Assembly: GCA_963817615.1 (NCBI GenBank)
Contig: CAWFPH010000002.1
Location: forward strand, 1,178,001 to 1,242,000
Direction: 5' to 3'
Length of the DNA: 64,000 bases
Source: FEN-1219 sp963817615
GTDB lineage: Bacteria; Pseudomonadota; Gammaproteobacteria; Steroidobacterales; Rariloculaceae
The position numbers and the translations under genes are program-made. Under the pieces are notes generated by a model, which did not search any database, was not told where the DNA came from, and saw only the letters and a program-made list of their open reading frames with translations. The first letter of the stretch is position 1, and each line of letters opens with the position of its first letter. Shown here in pieces: positions 25,663 to 33,700 of this stretch.

Positions 25663-27263
25663 AGATCGGTCTCGCTCAGCTGAATACTCGCGTCGGCGAC
25701 ATCGACGCGAACACGAAAAAAGTCCTCGAATACTCCACGCGCGCCAGCGAGCTCGGCTGCGAGCTCGTTCTCTTTCCGGAGCTCACGCTCTCCGGTTATC
25801 CGCCCGAGGACTTGTTGCTGCATCGCGGGCTGCGGAATCGCGTCGAAGCGGCCTTCGAGCAGATCAGGGCCGCGGTCGACGGTATCGCGATCTATCTCGG
25901 TTACCCGGAGTACGACGGCGATGCGATCTATAACAGCGCCGCGTTGCTGCGCGACGGAAAGCTGCTGGCGAACCATCGCAAGCAAGTATTGCCGAACTAC
26001 GCCGTGTTCGACGAGAAGCGCTATTTTCAGGCGGGCACGTCGGCCACGGTCGCGACGCTCGGTGACCACCGTTTCGGATTGATCGTTTGCGAGGACGCTT
26101 GGGCGCCGGAGCCCTGTGCGGGGGCCGCCGCGGCAGGTGCGGAAGCGCTGCTCGTGATCAACGGCTCGCCGTTCCACATGCGGCAGCAAGAGGTCAGGGA
26201 ACGCGTGCTTGCGGCGCGCGCTCGAGAGACCGGACTGCCGCTCGTCTACGCGAACATGGTGGGCGGCCAGGACGAGCTCGTCTTCGACGGCGGCTCGATG
26301 GTCGTCGACGCCGCGGGCGCCGTGCGGTTCCGGGCGCCGCTATTCGAGGAATCGCTGTACGTCGTCGAGCTCGCGGCGGACGCCGGAAGGCTGGCGCCGC
26401 TCGCCACGCATCCGGCGCCGGCACCGGCCATCGTCGAGCGTGTCTACGGTGCACTCGTGCTCGGCACTCGGGACTACGTCGAGAAGAACGGCTTTCCGGG
26501 TGTCGTGCTCGGGCTGTCCGGGGGCGTCGATTCGGCTCTCACGCTCGCCGTGGCCGTCGACGCGCTCGGCCCGGACCGAGTGCATGCCGTGATGATGCCG
26601 TCGCGCTTCACGTCGCCCATGAGCCTCGAAGATGCGGCCGAGCAGGCTCGAAGGCTCGGGGTGCGCCACGACGTGTTGTCCATCGAGCCGATGTTCGAGG
26701 CCACGCTCGGCGTGCTGCACGACCTGTTCGCCGATCTTCCGCCGGACGCGACCGAGGAGAACATTCAAGCTCGTTGCCGCGGCGTTCTGCTGATGGCCAT
26801 CTCGAACAAGCTCGGCAAGATGCTGCTCTCCACGGGGAACAAGAGCGAGATGGCCGTCGGCTATGCCACGCTGTACGGCGACATGGCGGGCGGGTTCGCG
26901 CCCCTCAAGGACTGCGCGAAGACGCTCGTCTACGAGCTCGCCAACTATCGCAACTCGATCGAACGGATGATTCCGCAGCGCGTGATCGAACGTGCGCCGA
27001 CGGCGGAACTGCGCGCGGATCAGAAGGATAGCGACTCGTTGCCGCCGTACGACGTGCTCGACCCGATTCTCGAGGCCTTCATCGAAAAGGATTACTCGGT
27101 CGACCAGATAGCGGCGCTCGGTCTCGACCGCGGAATCGTGGTGCGAGTGCTGCAGATGGTGAAACGTGCCGAGTACAAGCGCCGGCAGGCGCCGCCCGGC
27201 GTTCGGGTGAGCAACCGGGCATTCGGCCGCGACTGGCGCTATCCGATTACGTCCGGATACTGA
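25659..27263 (+). CDS. nadE: Glutamine-dependent NAD+ synthetase NadE
   Basis: Makes NAD+ from deamido-NAD+ using glutamine, 534 residues. The N-terminal nitrilase-type glutaminase domain (about 1-250) has the Glu-Lys-Cys triad in FPELTLSGY, NHRKQVLPN and LIVCEDAW. The C-terminal synthetase domain has the PP-loop LGLSGGVDSALTLA and STGNKSEMAVGYATLYGDMAGG. The start is GTG, overlapping sucD. A two-domain NadE can use glutamine directly and needs no separate amidotransferase. It ends two bases from convergent bamD. Confidence 0.96.
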   Translation: MKIGLAQLNTRVGDIDANTKKVLEYSTRASELGCELVLFPELTLSGYPPEDLLLHRGLRNRVEAAFEQIRAAVDGIAIYLGYPEYDGDAIYNSAALLRDGKLLANHRKQVLPNYAVFDEKRYFQAGTSATVATLGDHRFGLIVCEDAWAPEPCAGAAAAGAEALLVINGSPFHMRQQEVRERVLAARARETGLPLVYANMVGGQDELVFDGGSMVVDAAGAVRFRAPLFEESLYVVELAADAGRLAPLATHPAPAPAIVERVYGALVLGTRDYVEKNGFPGVVLGLSGGVDSALTLAVAVDALGPDRVHAVMMPSRFTSPMSLEDAAEQARRLGVRHDVLSIEPMFEATLGVLHDLFADLPPDATEENIQARCRGVLLMAISNKLGKMLLSTGNKSEMAVGYATLYGDMAGGFAPLKDCAKTLVYELANYRNSIERMIPQRVIERAPTAELRADQKDSDSLPPYDVLDPILEAFIEKDYSVDQIAALGLDRGIVVRVLQMVKRAEYKRRQAPPGVRVSNRAFGRDWRYPITSGY

Positions 27264-27264
27264 C

Positions 27265-28029
27265 CTACAATTGCGCAGTTGCCGCGGCTTGGCCGAACGT
27301 TTGCTCGAGAACGCGGCGCGCATCCGCCGCAAGATCGGTCATGCCGATCCGTTGGTAGGCAACGACCATGATCTGCAGGCTCTTCTGCAGCTCGGGCGCA
27401 CCGGGATAGTGCTCGACCGCGTACTTCGCGCGGTTCGCGGCAGCGACATATGCGCCGCGGCGAATGTAGTACTCGGCCACGTGATTCTCGTAGGCCGCAA
27501 GGCGATTCCGCAGAAACACCATGCGTTGTCGTGCGTCGGCAGCGTAGTCGCTGTTCGGAAAGCGGCGGATCAGATCCTGAAACGCCGAGAACGACTTCAT
27601 CGTGTCTTTCGGCGGTCGCAGCGACAAATCGATCTTGAACATTCGCTCGAGCACGTTCGGCGACTGGTCGAACCAGATGAGCCCCTTCATATAGAGACAG
27701 TAGTCGATGCGCGGCTGGGTGGGGTTCTCGCGCTCGAACTCCTCGGCCGCATCGATCGCCTCTTCGGGCTGCGCGCTCTTGTAGTAGAGGTAAATCAGGT
27801 CGAGCTGCGCCTGGCGAGTCTCCGGGCTGAACGGATAGCGCGACTCGAGACCCTTGAACGCCTGGATAGCCCCCGAGTAGTTGGAGGCATCCATTGCCTT
27901 GACGCCGCGGTCGTACAGCGCCTCCGGGCCGGCGTCCTTCACTAGACGGTCCTTGTGGGCGCAGCCGGCGGCGGCCGCGATCAGGCAAGTCAGTCCGATG
28001 GCTTTGACGATTCGCTGCACGCGTCTCAC
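27265..28029 (-). CDS. bamD: Outer-membrane assembly lipoprotein BamD (ComL)
   Basis: Essential lipoprotein of the BAM complex that inserts beta-barrels. The signal peptide ends in a lipobox AAAAGC, and TPR-type repeats follow. ALYDRGVKAMDASNYSGAIQAF, LYMKGLIWFD and the C-terminal YYIRRGAYVAAANRAKYAVE with YPGAPELQKSL are recognisable. Start choice is uncertain. GTG at 28029 gives MRRVQRIVKAIG plus the lipobox at a sensible distance, GTG at 28020 is also possible, and an ATG at 28116 would overlap rluD and make the signal unusually long. The divergent bamD/rluD arrangement matches gammaproteobacteria. Confidence 0.94.
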   Translation of the reverse strand: MRRVQRIVKAIGLTCLIAAAAGCAHKDRLVKDAGPEALYDRGVKAMDASNYSGAIQAFKGLESRYPFSPETRQAQLDLIYLYYKSAQPEEAIDAAEEFERENPTQPRIDYCLYMKGLIWFDQSPNVLERMFKIDLSLRPPKDTMKSFSAFQDLIRRFPNSDYAADARQRMVFLRNRLAAYENHVAEYYIRRGAYVAAANRAKYAVEHYPGAPELQKSLQIMVVAYQRIGMTDLAADARRVLEQTFGQAAATAQL

Positions 28030-28114
28030 GAGGGGGGCGATAATGGGGGCTGTTCGATGGTCGTTCGACGATGAAGTATAGCCGAAAGTTTCCGGGAGCC
28101 TGCCCGCGCCGAGC

Positions 28115-29068
28115 ATGGAACGGATCCTGCGCCGGCTGATCGTTCCGGCCGACTACGCCGGGCGACGGCTCGATCAAGCGGCGGCCGCGCTGCTGCCCGA
28201 GTTTTCCCGGAGCCGATTGAAGACCTGGATCGAGGCCGGCGATCTCACGCTCGGCGGCCGCAGCAGCCGTGCGCGCACGCTTCTGCGCGGCGGCGAGGAG
28301 CTGCTCCTCGCGACGGAGCTCAAAGCCGCCGAAACGGTGGTCGCCGAGGACATCCCGTTGCGAATCGCATACTCCGACGCCACGCTGCTCGTCGTCGACA
28401 AGCCCGCAGGCCTCGTCGTTCATCCCGGTGCGGGCAATCGCAGCGGTACCTTGCAGAATGCGCTGCTGCATCTCGACCCGGAGCTCGCGCGGCTGCCGCG
28501 AGCCGGCTTGATCCACCGGCTCGACAAGGACACGGACGGCCTGCTGCTCGTCGCACGCACGCTCGAGAGCCGGACCGCGCTCTCGGCCGCGCTGCGCCGC
28601 CGTCATATTCACCGTACTTACCAGGCGGTCTGCCAGGGCGTGTTGACCGGCGGTGGGGACATCGATGCGCCGATCGCGCGCCACCGGCGGGAGCGCACGA
28701 AAATGGCCGTCACCCAACGTGGACGCGCTGCTCGCACGCGCTACCGGGTCCTCGAGCGCTTCCGCGCGCACACGCTCGTCGAGGTCGAGCTCGATACGGG
28801 CCGCACGCATCAAATCCGGGTGCACATGGCCCATATCCGCGCACCGCTCGTGGGTGATCCCGTGTACGGCGGAAGGCCGCGACTGCCGCCGGCCCCCACC
28901 GACGCGCTGCGTGTGGCGCTGCAGACGTTCGGGCGCCAAGCGCTGCATGCCTCGCGGCTCGCATTCGTTCATCCGGCCACGGGCGTGCCGCTGCGCCTCG
29001 AGAGTCCGCTACCGGGCGATCTCGCAGACCTCGTCGCGAAGCTGCGCGAGGATGCCGCGCGGCGATGA
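28115..29068 (+). CDS. rluD: 23S rRNA pseudouridine synthase RluD
   Basis: Makes pseudouridines in helix 69 of 23S rRNA. The 317-residue product has an N-terminal S4 RNA-binding domain (GRRLDQAAAALLPEFSRSRLKTWI). The catalytic domain contains VVDKPAGLVVHPGAGN and the active-site motif HRLDKDTDGLLLVA with catalytic Asp, and later DTGRTHQIRVHMAHI. It is divergent from bamD and coupled to pgeF by an ATGA overlap, as in E. coli rluD-yfiH. Confidence 0.95.
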   Translation: MERILRRLIVPADYAGRRLDQAAAALLPEFSRSRLKTWIEAGDLTLGGRSSRARTLLRGGEELLLATELKAAETVVAEDIPLRIAYSDATLLVVDKPAGLVVHPGAGNRSGTLQNALLHLDPELARLPRAGLIHRLDKDTDGLLLVARTLESRTALSAALRRRHIHRTYQAVCQGVLTGGGDIDAPIARHRRERTKMAVTQRGRAARTRYRVLERFRAHTLVEVELDTGRTHQIRVHMAHIRAPLVGDPVYGGRPRLPPAPTDALRVALQTFGRQALHASRLAFVHPATGVPLRLESPLPGDLADLVAKLREDAARR

Positions 29069-29811
29069 GCAGCCCAATCGGATTCGAGCCCGTCTGGTCC
29101 CTGCCCGCCGGCGTGCGAGCGTTCGCAACGGTGCGGAGCGGCGGCGTGAGCAGCGGCGCTTATGCCTCGTTGAATCTCGGCGCGCACGTCGGCGATTCGC
29201 CCGGTTGGGTCGCCGAGAACCGTGCAAGGCTCCAAAGCGCCGCAGGGCTGCCGGCGGCGCCCGTATGGCTCGAGCAAGTGCACGGTGCGAAGGTGCTGAA
29301 CTTGGAGGCAGCTGAACGCGGCGCCGCGGACGGCTCGGTCACCGGACAGGCCGACACCGTCTGCGCGGTGCTCACGGCGGATTGCCTACCGGTGCTCCTG
29401 TGCACCCGGGACGGCCGGCGCGTGGGCGCCGCGCACGCCGGCTGGCGCGGCCTGCTCGCCGGTGTGCTGCCGGCCGCCGTGCGGGCGCTCGGCGTACCGC
29501 CCGCGGAGGTGCTCGCGTGGCTCGGACCCGCGATCGGACCGGCCGCTTACGAGGTTGGGGCGGAGGTGCGGACGGCTTACGTCGGTCGGGATTCGAGCGC
29601 GGCCGTTCATTTCACGCCGAATCGGCGCGGGCGCTGGCAGGCCGATCTGTACGGCCTTGCGCGCGACAGCCTCGCGGCGGCCGGTGTGATCGCCGTGTCC
29701 GGCGGCGAGTTCTGCACGTTCGCGGAGCCCGGGCGGTTCTTCTCGCATCGGCGGCAGGCTCCCTGCGGACGGATGGCGACGCTGATCTGGATAGAGCACG
29801 CGCGTCGGTAG
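29065..29811 (+). CDS. pgeF: Peptidoglycan editing factor PgeF (YfiH/DUF152 family)
   Basis: A 248-residue zinc/copper oxidoreductase-fold protein. The E. coli homologue corrects peptidoglycan precursors in which L-Ser was misincorporated by MurC, and the family also shows purine-nucleoside activities. The metal-site elements are present: EQVHGAKVL, TADCLPVLLCT and AAHAGWRGLLAGVL. It lies between rluD and clpB as in E. coli. Overlap with rluD implies shared translation. Confidence 0.93.
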   Translation: MSSPIGFEPVWSLPAGVRAFATVRSGGVSSGAYASLNLGAHVGDSPGWVAENRARLQSAAGLPAAPVWLEQVHGAKVLNLEAAERGAADGSVTGQADTVCAVLTADCLPVLLCTRDGRRVGAAHAGWRGLLAGVLPAAVRALGVPPAEVLAWLGPAIGPAAYEVGAEVRTAYVGRDSSAAVHFTPNRRGRWQADLYGLARDSLAAAGVIAVSGGEFCTFAEPGRFFSHRRQAPCGRMATLIWIEHARR

Positions 29812-29826
29812 TTGCCGAGATGGCGG

Positions 29827-29854
29827 TTGATAAGCGCGGCCGTTACCCTCATGT
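29827..29854 (+). promoter_or_regulatory. Candidate heat-shock (sigma-32) promoter of clpB
   Basis: TTGATA (29827-29832), a 13-base spacer and CCCTCATGT (29846-29854) resemble the sigma-32 elements (TTGAAA and CCCCATnT). It lies in the 76-base gap before clpB, a known heat-shock gene. The -10 has one extra base relative to consensus. Confidence 0.4.
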
Positions 29855-29887
29855 CTGGCCGCATCCGGACCTGTGGGAGCTGCGCGC

Positions 29888-32485
29888 ATGCGCATGGACA
29901 AACTGACGACTTCCTTTCAGCAGGCGCTCGCCGAGGCGCAGTCGCTCGCGGTCGGTCGCGACCATCAATTCATCGAGCCCGTGCATCTGCTCTCGGCCAT
30001 GCTCGAGCAGGAGAGCAGCACGGTGCGCGGGTTGCTCACCAAGGCCGGCGTCAACATGAACCTGCTGCGCTCGCAGCTCGGCGAAGCGCTCGACCGGCTG
30101 CCGACCGTCGAGGGCGCACCGGGTGAGGTCCACGTCGGCAACGAGCTCAGCAAGCTCCTCAACATCACCGACAAGCTCGCACAGGAGCGCGGCGACGCGT
30201 ACATCTCGAGCGAGCTGTTCGCGCTCGCGGCGCTGCAGGGCAAGGGCGATCTCGGCCGGATTCTCGAGAAGGCCGGTGCGGTCAAGGGTGCGGTCGCGAA
30301 GGCGATCGACGAGATTCGCGGCGGATCGAAGGTCGAGGATCAGAACGCCGAGGAGAAGCGCCAGGCGCTCGAGAAATACACGATCGACCTGACCGCGCGC
30401 GCCGAGCAAGAGAAGCTCGACCCCGTAATAGGACGGGACGACGAGATTCGGCGCACGATCCAGGTGCTGCAGCGGCGCACGAAGAACAATCCCGTGCTGA
30501 TCGGCGAGCCCGGTGTCGGCAAGACCGCCATCGTCGAGGGCCTCGCCCAGCGGATCGTGAACGGGCAAGTCCCCGAGGGACTCAAGGACAAGCGCGTGCT
30601 GTCGCTCGATATGGGCGCGCTGATCGCGGGCGCGAAGTTCCGCGGTGAGTTCGAGGAGCGGCTCAAGGCCGTGTTGAACGACTTGGCCAAGCAGGAAGGC
30701 CAAGTCATCCTGTTCATCGACGAGCTGCACACGATGGTCGGCGCGGGCAAGGCCGAAGGTTCGATGGACGCCGGCAACATGCTGAAGCCCGCGCTGGCGC
30801 GCGGCGAGCTGCACTGCGTCGGCGCGACGACGCTCGACGAGTACCGCAAGTACGTGGAGAAGGACGCTGCGCTCGAGCGCCGCTTCCAAAAGGTGCTCGT
30901 CGACGAGCCGTCGGTCGAGGACACGATTGCGATCCTGCGCGGCTTGAAGGAGCGCTACGAGGTTCATCACCACGTCGAGATCACGGATCCGGCGATCGTC
31001 GCGGCCGCCACGCTGTCGCATCGCTACATCAGCGACCGGCAGCTGCCGGACAAGGCGATCGACCTGATCGACGAGGCCGCGTCGCGCATTCGGATGGAGA
31101 TGGACTCGAAGCCCGAGGAAATGGACCGACTCGAGCGGCGCTTGATTCAGCTCAAGATGGAGCAGGTCGCGCTCAAGAAGGAGCATGACGAGGGCTCCAA
31201 GCGCCGCCTGACGGATCTCGAGAAGGAGATCTCGCGTCTCGAGGGCGAGCTCGCGGATCTCGAGGAGGTCTGGAAGGCGGAGAAGGCCGCGGTCCAGGGC
31301 GAGACGCAGATCAAGGAGGAGTTGGAGCGCACGAAGGCCGAGCTCGAGAAGGCTCGCCGCGCGTCCGATCTCGGCCGCATGGCGGAGCTCTCGTACGGCA
31401 AGATTCCCGAGCTCGAGCGGCGGCTCGAGCAAGTGCTCAAGGGCGAGCGCGGCACCGCGAACAAGCTCCTGCGCAACAAGGTCACCGAGGAGGAGGTCGC
31501 CGAGGTCGTCTCGAAATGGACGGGCATTCCGGTCTCGAAGATGCTCGAGAGCGAGAAGGACAAGCTGCTGCACATGGAGGAGTTCCTCGAGAAGCGTGTC
31601 GTCGGCCAGAAGGAGGCCCTGTCGACCGTGTCGAATGCGATCCGGCGGTCGCGCGCGGGACTTTCGGATCCGAACCGACCGAACGGCTCGTTTCTATTTC
31701 TCGGTCCCACGGGTGTGGGCAAGACGGAGCTCACGAAGGCACTTGCCGCGTTCCTGTTCGACACCGAGGAGGCGATGGTTCGAATCGACATGTCGGAGTT
31801 CATGGAAAAGCATTCAGTCGCGCGTCTGATCGGCGCGCCCCCCGGCTACGTGGGCTACGAGGAGGGGGGCTACCTGACCGAGGCCGTGCGGCGCAAGCCG
31901 TACTCGGTCGTGCTGCTCGACGAGGTCGAGAAGGCGCATCCGGACGTGTTCAACGTGCTGCTCCAGGTGCTCGATGACGGTCGACTGACGGACGGCCAGG
32001 GTCGCACCGTCGATTTCCGCAACACGGTGATCGTCATGACCTCGAACCTGGGCAGCCAACGGATTCAGGAGCTGTCGGGTGCCGAGAACTATGCGCGCAT
32101 GAAGGCCGAGGTCATGGAGATCGTCGGCCAACATTTCCGGCCGGAGTTCATCAACCGGATCGACGACGTGGTCGTGTTCCACCCGCTCGAGGCGGAGCAC
32201 ATTCGCAAGATCGTCGATATCCAGCTCGCGTATCTGCATCGGCGGCTCGCCGAGCGCGACATGTCGCTCGTCCTCGAGTCGGCGGCGCGCGATCGGCTTG
32301 CGCAGGCCGGGTTCGACCCCGTCTACGGCGCCCGGCCGCTCAAGCGCGCGATCCAGCAGCAATTGGAGAATCCGCTCGCGCAGCGTATTCTGCGCGGCGA
32401 TTTCGGCCCGGGCGACGTGATTCGTGTCACCACCGAGGGCGACGGCCTGGCCTTCGACAAGGGTGTCAAAGAACAGGCTGCTTGA
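29888..32485 (+). CDS. clpB: Disaggregase chaperone ClpB
   Basis: Hexameric AAA+ protein that extracts polypeptides from aggregates together with DnaK. The 865-residue product has the N-domain (FIEPVHLLSAMLEQ), NBD1 with Walker A GEPGVGKTAIVEGLA, a coiled-coil M domain at about residues 410-525, and NBD2 with Walker A GPTGVGKTELTKALA. No ClpP-binding IGF loop is visible. The ATG at 29888 is chosen because GGGAG lies eight bases upstream and the N-terminus MRMDKLTTSFQ matches E. coli MRLDRLTNKFQ; the GTG at 29873 would add five residues. Confidence 0.97.
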   Translation: MRMDKLTTSFQQALAEAQSLAVGRDHQFIEPVHLLSAMLEQESSTVRGLLTKAGVNMNLLRSQLGEALDRLPTVEGAPGEVHVGNELSKLLNITDKLAQERGDAYISSELFALAALQGKGDLGRILEKAGAVKGAVAKAIDEIRGGSKVEDQNAEEKRQALEKYTIDLTARAEQEKLDPVIGRDDEIRRTIQVLQRRTKNNPVLIGEPGVGKTAIVEGLAQRIVNGQVPEGLKDKRVLSLDMGALIAGAKFRGEFEERLKAVLNDLAKQEGQVILFIDELHTMVGAGKAEGSMDAGNMLKPALARGELHCVGATTLDEYRKYVEKDAALERRFQKVLVDEPSVEDTIAILRGLKERYEVHHHVEITDPAIVAAATLSHRYISDRQLPDKAIDLIDEAASRIRMEMDSKPEEMDRLERRLIQLKMEQVALKKEHDEGSKRRLTDLEKEISRLEGELADLEEVWKAEKAAVQGETQIKEELERTKAELEKARRASDLGRMAELSYGKIPELERRLEQVLKGERGTANKLLRNKVTEEEVAEVVSKWTGIPVSKMLESEKDKLLHMEEFLEKRVVGQKEALSTVSNAIRRSRAGLSDPNRPNGSFLFLGPTGVGKTELTKALAAFLFDTEEAMVRIDMSEFMEKHSVARLIGAPPGYVGYEEGGYLTEAVRRKPYSVVLLDEVEKAHPDVFNVLLQVLDDGRLTDGQGRTVDFRNTVIVMTSNLGSQRIQELSGAENYARMKAEVMEIVGQHFRPEFINRIDDVVVFHPLEAEHIRKIVDIQLAYLHRRLAERDMSLVLESAARDRLAQAGFDPVYGARPLKRAIQQQLENPLAQRILRGDFGPGDVIRVTTEGDGLAFDKGVKEQAA

Positions 32486-32601
32486 GATGCGCGGCGTGTG
32501 CGGCGCCGCAGGATGGAGCGAGCGACGGTCGCCGAGGTCGCCGCGAGCGGCGGCCGGAATTGCCGCAACTCGACGACTCTTTTGAGCGGGATTGCAATGC
32601 T

Positions 32602-32997
32602 ATGCCGATCTACGAGTATCACTGCCGCGCCTGCGGTCACCACCTGGACGTGCTTCAAAAGCTCGCGGACCGGGCGCTGAAGAAATGCCCGGCTTGCGGT
32701 AAGCCGGCGCTGCAACGGCTCGTCTCCGCGCCCGCGTTCCGTTTGAAAGGCGGGGGTTGGTACGAGACCGACTTCAAGTCCGACGCAGAGAAGAAGCGCA
32801 ATCTCGTCGAAACGTCGAGCGGCGAGTCGAGCGAGGGCGGCGGCGACAAGGACAAGCCGGGCGAGAAGAGCGAGCCGAAGGCCGAGACGGCGAAGGAAGG
32901 CGTTCCCGCGAAGGACGCAAAGGACAGCCCGAAGCCGGTCAAAGCCAAGCCAGTTCCGAAGAAAGCAAAGCCGCGCACGCAATCCGCGAGAACCTGA
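32602..32997 (+). CDS. FmdB-family zinc-ribbon protein
   Basis: A 131-residue protein with an N-terminal zinc ribbon, MPIYEYHCRACGHHLDVLQK and CPACGKPALQRLVSAP (two CxxC pairs). A low-complexity tail rich in Lys, Glu, Pro and Ala follows. The family is widespread and lies next to DUF502 and aspS in many proteobacteria; its function is not established, though regulatory roles have been proposed. The ATG at 32602 is chosen because it begins exactly at the zinc ribbon; upstream codons in this frame are unconserved. The stop overlaps the next start by one base (TGATG). Confidence 0.88.
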   Translation: MPIYEYHCRACGHHLDVLQKLADRALKKCPACGKPALQRLVSAPAFRLKGGGWYETDFKSDAEKKRNLVETSSGESSEGGGDKDKPGEKSEPKAETAKEGVPAKDAKDSPKPVKAKPVPKKAKPRTQSART

Positions 32998-33638
32998 TGC
33001 GCTTGCGCCGCTACCTGGTGGCGGGTTTGCTGGTCTGGCTGCCGGTCGGCGTCACGATCCTCGTCTTCAAGGTGCTGCTCGACCTGATGGACGAGCTCCT
33101 GTTTCTGCTGCCGGAGGCCTATCGGCCCGAGCGGCTGCTCGGGTTCAGAATCCCGGGGCTCGGCGCGATCCTCGCGCTCGCGCTGCTATTCGCCACGGGT
33201 CTCTTCGCCGCGAATCTGTTCGGGAAGCGGCTCGTCGTCTGGTATGAGGCGCTGCTCGCGCGCATTCCGTTCGTGCGCAGCGTTTATGGCGGCGTCAAGA
33301 ATTTCGCAACGGTCGTCTTCAGCGACACCGGCAGCCCCTTCAAGAAGGTGCTGTTGATCCAATATCCGCGCCGGGGCGTCTATCGCGTGGCGCTGCAAGC
33401 GTCCGCCGCGCATGAGGTCGAGGCGGTTACCGGCCGAGACATCGTGACCGCGTTCGTGCCGAATACGCCGAATGCGGCGTCGGGCTTTCTGATCTTCGTG
33501 CCGCGTGACGAGGTCGTCGAGCTCGAGATGTCGGTCGAAGATGCGCTCAAGATGATCGTCTCGCTCGGCGTGGTGACACCGCAGTGGTCCGGCGGCGCGC
33601 CGCCGCCGCCGCTTGCGCGGCCCGAGCCTTCCTCGTAA
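32997..33638 (+). CDS. DUF502 inner-membrane protein
   Basis: A 213-residue protein with two membrane segments at about residues 7-30 and 53-75. The conserved DUF502 segments are RIPFVRSVYGGVKNFATVVF and TAFVPNTPNAASGFLIFVP. The function is unknown. Genes of this family lie just upstream of aspS in many proteobacteria. The C-terminus is a proline/alanine tail. The start overlaps the fmdB-like stop. Confidence 0.9.
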   Translation: MRLRRYLVAGLLVWLPVGVTILVFKVLLDLMDELLFLLPEAYRPERLLGFRIPGLGAILALALLFATGLFAANLFGKRLVVWYEALLARIPFVRSVYGGVKNFATVVFSDTGSPFKKVLLIQYPRRGVYRVALQASAAHEVEAVTGRDIVTAFVPNTPNAASGFLIFVPRDEVVELEMSVEDALKMIVSLGVVTPQWSGGAPPPPLARPEPSS

Positions 33639-33700
33639 CATCCCGCCTTTTTCCCCGCCGCCTTTATCTTTCAAAAGGTTAGGCTCAAGAGGACGCAGCG

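Noticed and set aside
28030..28116. ATG at 28116 as the BamD start
   Set aside because: It would overlap rluD and place the lipobox about 50 residues in, far too long for a lipoprotein signal; the GTG at 28029 fits better.
29849..31573. 574-codon frame antisense to clpB
   Set aside because: It mirrors ClpB codons and has a leucine/arginine-biased composition with no domain; ClpB is unmistakable on the other strand.
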